In this document: one piece after another, positions 15,101-21,929 of the stretch | Layout: each line of letters begins with the position of its first letter | Numbering within the stretch: position 1 is the stretch's first letter | Notes under the pieces: model-generated | Told to the model about the DNA's origin: nothing | Seen by the model: the letters and a program-made list of their open reading frames with translations, nothing else | Databases searched by the model: none | Source: Patiria miniata | Lineage: Eukaryota > Echinodermata > Asteroidea > Valvatida > Asterinidae | Reading direction: 5' to 3' | DNA: 64,000 nucleotides | NCBI RefSeq assembly: GCF_015706575.1 | Contig: NW_024037054.1 | Location: 248,001-312,000 of the forward strand | Translations under genes and position numbers: made by a program

Positions 15101-18100
15101 ATCTTGTCACACAGTGTGATTTCACTGGAAGCACTGAATTGGTGGGAGAAATCAGGTCAACTTTCAGTGGTATCTTTTCTGCCATAGTGACACCAGTGCT
15201 TTCTGGCGATGTGGTAGTCCCCTGAAGATCCTGTGGAATGAAATATGGTACAACCAAGACAATTCAAAACGTGCAAAGTGACAGGATAAGCACAGCACAA
15301 TTTAACACCTTTTTTTTGTAACTCTTTTCTTTCAACATAGGTATTGGACAACACTTGAATTAGTTTCTATTTTATGAAATGGAAAAATTTGGGGGCTAGC
15401 AATTTTAAGTAGATATCATTTTACTAACCATCTTAATATTTTGTGTCCATAGGTACACGAAGAACGTGCATGAGCGACTATAAACGCACATGGTCAATAG
15501 CTAGCAAAAGCCATTTTTCCAACAATGTCTGGCATACAAAACACTATAACTTTAAAGTATACTCCATACTATTGATAACTTACAAATAAGTAAGCTATTT
15601 CATAATTATTTGATATTTTTGTTTTTGCATATGTTGTCCACTTCTTTGGAAATAAGTAAACATATCTTAGAGGATATAAGAAAAAATTCATCTTATGATT
15701 AGTGAATGCGGTACCCACTGCTATGTACAATGGATTTGAGCCGGCCAACCGATCCCATTGGGACATCTGCTCTAGAAAGCAGGAGGTCGTGGGTTCGAGT
15801 CACACCCAAGTGATTTTTTCCAACTTTCAATCAGGAGGTAACACACTGAGTATACAGTGTAAATATGTCAGTGAAGGGCAAAACCTAATTTGATATACAT
15901 ACATGTATATCTTATCTTAGAGGAATTATCCACATCTGTTTGGGTGAATTTGATATTTAAATTTTAGTCCCATTATATGCTTAGACGGTCTTTGTGATTG
16001 CCCCCTCCCCAAATAAAACAAATTATAATAATAATTATAATAATAATTATAATTATAATAGTCAATAATAAATCAATCTATAAATAAACAAACAAAAAAA
16101 GAAAACTTAATAAAGAAAACATTTAGAGGAGAAAGAGACAGTTATAGTTTTCATGACCATTCCCAAGTAACATGATAAATGACCACAATTATGGGGGCCA
16201 CAGATTTGTTCAGGCTATTCATTAGCACTGCTGCCATTCATGCCTTCTGTCAACATGGGGTCAGGGCCAAAGTGCAACTCTGCACAGTACAGTAAACTCC
16301 GGCTAAGACGGCACTCTCGGGACCAGAGAATTTGTGACGACTTACGCGAATGTCGGCTTCTGCTGCAAGTCGTCATTTTGCCGACTTACACAAATACACA
16401 AATTGAATCACGGAGTGAAAAAAATAGATTGAATTAATGGCCTATGCGCATCTGTATCTGGATCATGCAAACAAGATTCATGGCTAAATTTCAAAGGCTT
16501 TGATTTTACCCTGGTCTATTTCTACATCCATGGTTGATTCCAGCAAATATATCCTCAATGTTTATCATCACAAACAGGCTGTGGTATTGATCACAGAAAG
16601 TCATGCATGTACATGTACGTACGTACAAAGCAAGGACGGCGCGGCCGGCTAGCGTTAACAGTAGTACGATATACAGATCGCTTGCATACTGTACGTCCAT
16701 GTACATGTAGTGTACATTGTGTACGTACATACGTGTACAGTCACGAATTAAATGCGTGCATTCGCTCGTACCCCCCGCCCTGCAAACAGGGCGCTAGTAA
16801 GGGCTGATGAGCTTCACAGAATCTTGTGAAGGAAGTACAGATTGACCTTCGCATGCAGCTAGCGCGCGCTATGCATGATGGGCAGCGGAAGCTAGTTTGT
16901 GGACGCGTTCTACGTCACAGCACCCGATTTCACAAAACTCATCGTAACTTACGATGCATCGCAGCGCTGCGACGCATCGTATCCCTACAACGCGTCACAG
17001 CTGCGACGAGTCCTGCGATCCATTTCACAAAACATGTCGTAAGTGCGACGCGTCGTAGGTGTATGTATAGCACAATTCGGTGACTGTTTTATGTATTAAG
17101 TCAGCATACAGTAAATAGTCGTCTGGTATTCAACAATGAGTCGTCGGATCTCCGCTCCAAATTTGTTAAAACATAGGACAAAATGGCGGCTGTGCGATGC
17201 AATTTTAAAGGAAAACGAGCTCTCAGTGGACTGTGTAGCTACTTTGAAATTTCAACTGCAAAATTCTAGGCTAATTCATAATTATTCAATGAATTTTCTA
17301 TTTACAACTATACACATTGCCTCTGTATTATAATCTCGTTTATGTGATGTTGATGGCACAAAACTGGCTAAAAACGGACTCTTCTTATTTTGCGACAACC
17401 ACTAGACACGTCGTAGCTTGCGACGTATTTTAAGCCATTGTCAAGGAACTTACGAAGCGTTCAACACATCGCAACTTTCATGAAATGGATTATACGACGC
17501 GTCGCGAGTTGCGACATGTTACACGTCGTAACGCGAGTTGCGATGCGTCGCAGCGCTTCGAGAAATCGGGTGCAGGTCACGCAAATCTATCCAATGAGAG
17601 CTCAAATGATGTTAGCCATTACCAGCGTCCTGTTTGCAGGGCGGGGGGTACGAGCGAAATGCGTGCATGGTACTGGTACAATAAGGGGACCCCCAAAATG
17701 AACAGAGCACATGCGTGCAGTCGAGAGGGGGTACTGGTATTGATGGTACGGAATGGACATGTACTTCGTGTAAGCGAACGATACACACAATGTACAGACT
17801 GTGCATGATAGAGTGCACACGTGCGATTCGTGTACACGTGCTGGCCGTGTACACGTGCATGCATCAATCACGGGCCGTGCCATTGATAAACGGATGTTAG
17901 TTAGCAGTGTGTGGGACTTTTCACTGGACACATCTTACAAACCGCAGAGAACGATGCCGACTTATACAGAGGAATTTGTGTGGTTTTGAGGAAATGGGAC
18001 TGAAAGTAACACGCCGACTTAGGCGAAATGGCGGTTTACAAAGGCCGACTTAGAAATGAAAATGTCAATGGAAATGCATTAGAGACAATCGGGACTTTCG

Positions 18101-21100
18101 TCAGACGGTTGATTTAAGCGATATGACGGTTTATACGATGTCGGTTTAGCTGGAGTTTACTGTAATTCACTTCTGGTGTGAACATAATCACAACATATAA
18201 ATCTGAACAAAGTCAAATGCATGTTGGTGTATTCCCACATATCTTTTTAAAGCTTACCTCTTGGACATCAGTTTCTCTGTAGACCAAAGCAGTGTTGACA
18301 GGCATCATATACATACATGAAAGAGAAATAAAATATAATAGCTTATTAAATATATTACATCATTATTATCCGCAATGAGACTAATCTGACGACAGCCATT
18401 TTCTGAGGTGGCACCGTGCTTGTGCGAGTCGTACTCAGGTAGTATTCACGCTATCCGGGCTCCTTCCACCAATAGGGTTACCAAAATGCATGCGTGCTTT
18501 ATAAACAAGTGCGGCATGCACGTAGGCATGGTTTCACCTCCAAAATGGCTTCTAATTTTGTTCGCCAGATTAGCCTTTACAAGGAGCCTCTTTCGGATAC
18601 ATGCACATGTACTCATATCTTGTATAATGGACATGTTTACATACATATTTAGCAGAGATGAAACTGGCATGTGGCAAAAAATCGGAAAATAGGCCAAACA
18701 AAAATACGTGTCCGAAATCTGGGCCGCGCTGCCATTACACACATATACATGCATGTACAATACACTTCATGCCCAATTTCCGGACACCAACTCCTGCTTT
18801 ATTTTTGATTCAAACAAAATTTTACGATGAAAAAAAAAAACGGTCAGTGTTTTCATTGCATAAAATGCCTGAATTACGGTTAGAGTAATGGAGTCATCAA
18901 TAAAGAAGTTCACTTCTTACTTGAGAAAGTCGAGGGAAAAGTCTGAAAGACAAGGGCACCGTTCATGGTGCTTCAATCATGTCCATGATTCAACCATGAT
19001 TCATACATGGGAAAAATCAGGCATTACCGTCTTTCTCTTCCAACAAATGCCAGTGAAATATTTCGCTAATGCTCTCTTCGCTATCCTCGAGATAATCATC
19101 ATGATTTTTAAAGCATTGCATTTTGTACAACTGAATCTGAAACCTCCGAAAATCGCACTACATAATGATTGTATCCACAGGATCCTCCACAAGGCTACCC
19201 GTCCCGGCCGGCCATGTGCTAGCGGACGGTACGGTGGTGCAGTACGTACGCACACGCTGGTACCATTGCATATTCGCACGCACGTGCGACACAGTGATTT
19301 TTCCATGTCGCCTGTCAATGTTTAACCTTTTGTCCAGCCGGAGAAGGCTCCGATCAGTGTTATGCCCTGTGTTTCTACCGTTGAAACTCTCCAATAACGA
19401 CTGGTGAAAGAGATTAAAACTACGTTCGCGATGATTTTAGCACGCCATTTCCATCGACTTTTCTTCGAAATTATGATTGAAATAAAATGACATTTTGTGA
19501 AAAAATCATCAGAAAATCAAATTTTGTGGGACACACTGTAAAAAAATTGGAAATTTCGTTGAAAAATTCAAAAAGTCGGTTTTCCGATTAAAATCGGAAA
19601 AGTTTCATCTCTGATTTAGCAGAATCAGAATAAATCCCTTTGAAACTTTGGGTGCATTCAATCACCTCACCCGGGTTGACTCGGGTCAAGGCAGACAGGT
19701 GAGCCATGATGACACGCTTATTGAATGCTCAAATGCAGGTCATCATGATCTTCAGACGACGTCCGTAGCTGTGGCCTTATAGCCTTTTGGACTGAGTCTT
19801 ACTTTGAAATCTCCTGTTTTACTGTCAATTTTTTTCTAAAGGTAATGACTTCAGAATGGAACAATTGCCTCTAAACTTGCATAGATAAATAATTATGTTT
19901 AGATTTCAAATAAAGTTGATTTTGAGTCCAGTGAACAGTCCACTTGAATTTCCTGCTGCCCGACTGTCATATGTGTCATCTTCTTGAAAAGAACAGCACA
20001 TACATACAAGTGACATATTCCCACCACAGACCCTGCAGGGTTTGCAGTGGTCAACTGGGGTGAGCCCTGATAATGATGTCAGAGCTAATTGAACTGTACG
20101 GCGCTAACCCGAGTTGACCCGGGTGAGCTAATAGAACCCACTCTTTAGATGAGATTCATCAAAAACTTTGTAAGGTGACACAACGTTGACTACAATTGTA
20201 TGTCAAACCATAGAGAAATAAAACAAATGGTCAAACAGTGAACACCATACCGCACATGATCACAGCTTACTTGTACCTACATTCACACAGTTTAACTAGT
20301 TATCATCATACCAGTTTAATTTAATAACAATTTGAGTGGTCATGATACATGTATGGTTCTAATGCTTTGTGCTGTGAGGTATTATTAGACAATAATTTGC
20401 ATCCACCATTCATTGCATCTTGTGACTGAGATAAATTTACTTCCAGCAAACTGAATGCACAGTAAAGATGCAATGTGTATCCAGTTCACAATTTTTTCCA
20501 GGACACCGTAGTCGGCATTTACTGCAGCACATGCACACTGCACTGCACTGCACTAGTATACGAGTATGCAGCAGGAAAAAATGTGCCACTTACAGGTACA
20601 TGTGATGCATAATAGATTGCGCAATACAGAATAAACCACAGTTGTGTTTCAATTAATCAACTAGGCAGGCTCAAGATTAGTGGTGTGCATTTACAGGTAG
20701 TATAGGAACTGGGTACCCTTTTAAAATAAAACAAGGGTACCCAGGTACCCGTATTTAAGGAAACCCAACCCCAAAACCTTTTTCCCGCATTGTCTGAGAA
20801 GTTACCAAGTAATTTGTAAAATTGGTTACGGGTACCCGGTCCCATAATCTAGAACCTGTTTCTGACATCAGCTGTCGAGTACTCGGGTACCTGGTTCCGA
20901 TGCACAGCCCTACTCAAGAAGTCAAATTTGCTTGAAGACAAATACTGTAAATTGACTGATCATGCAATGTTTGAGTGCATGTTTTGCAATGGCAACGAGA
21001 CCCAAAAAATGTGCAAGGGCACTTAAGGGAGAATGGTGCCAACAAAATAAAATGTCTTCAAGAAAACCACATAGGGAAACTGACTAGGTGTATTATAATT

Positions 21101-21885
21101 ATTCTATGGTTGAACAAAGAAATTGACTGGAGTGGGGTTTGAACCTGCGACCTCCGGATTACCATTCCGGTGCTCTACCAACTGAGCTATCCAGCCCTAT
21201 GTTGGCAGCTCCCCATTTAGTCAACGTCTTTGTTCAGAAGGCGCTAGTCAGAAGCAAAACCTTTATGCCATGTAGCCAGGGACCATGCAAGCAACATTGG
21301 CAATGTTGCAAACCTGTTTCTTTCTGCACGTATTTTCATCTTCATGATTTTTTTCGGTGTCTCAATGCTTTTGTTTGTAGCGATTCAGCAAAGCGCAATT
21401 TTCCGTGTGACCGTTGCTGTGTGCCAGTGACCGCCGGAGGCGGGGCCAGTCCACATGGCAGTCCACGCACATTTTTACCGTGGCGTCGGCGTATACTGTC
21501 GGCGTCGGTCTTCAAACTTAGACCTATAAACAGAGCTTCACCTCTTCAAGGGTTCAGTATCATTAACAACCGACTTCGGCCCCCTCAAGTCACTTTGGAT
21601 GTGAAAAAGTGGAATTTATAAAATGTAAAATATAAATTGCCCTCCCAACCATTTTTTTTTTCAATCAGAATGATGTAAACCTAAGAATTTATTTGTAAAT
21701 GGCCATACATTTTTTAGGTTAATTGCAAATAAGTATCAAACCTACATATTTTTATCACAGACCAGAGCAAGGTGTTCATCTGCTTATTTGTCTTTACCAG
21801 CAGTACATGTTGACATGAGTGGTAAATATCTGACTGATTGTTTTGGATCGTAAACACGTCTTGCATATTATGCGCCTATCAATTG

Positions 21886-21929
<44 letters not shown>

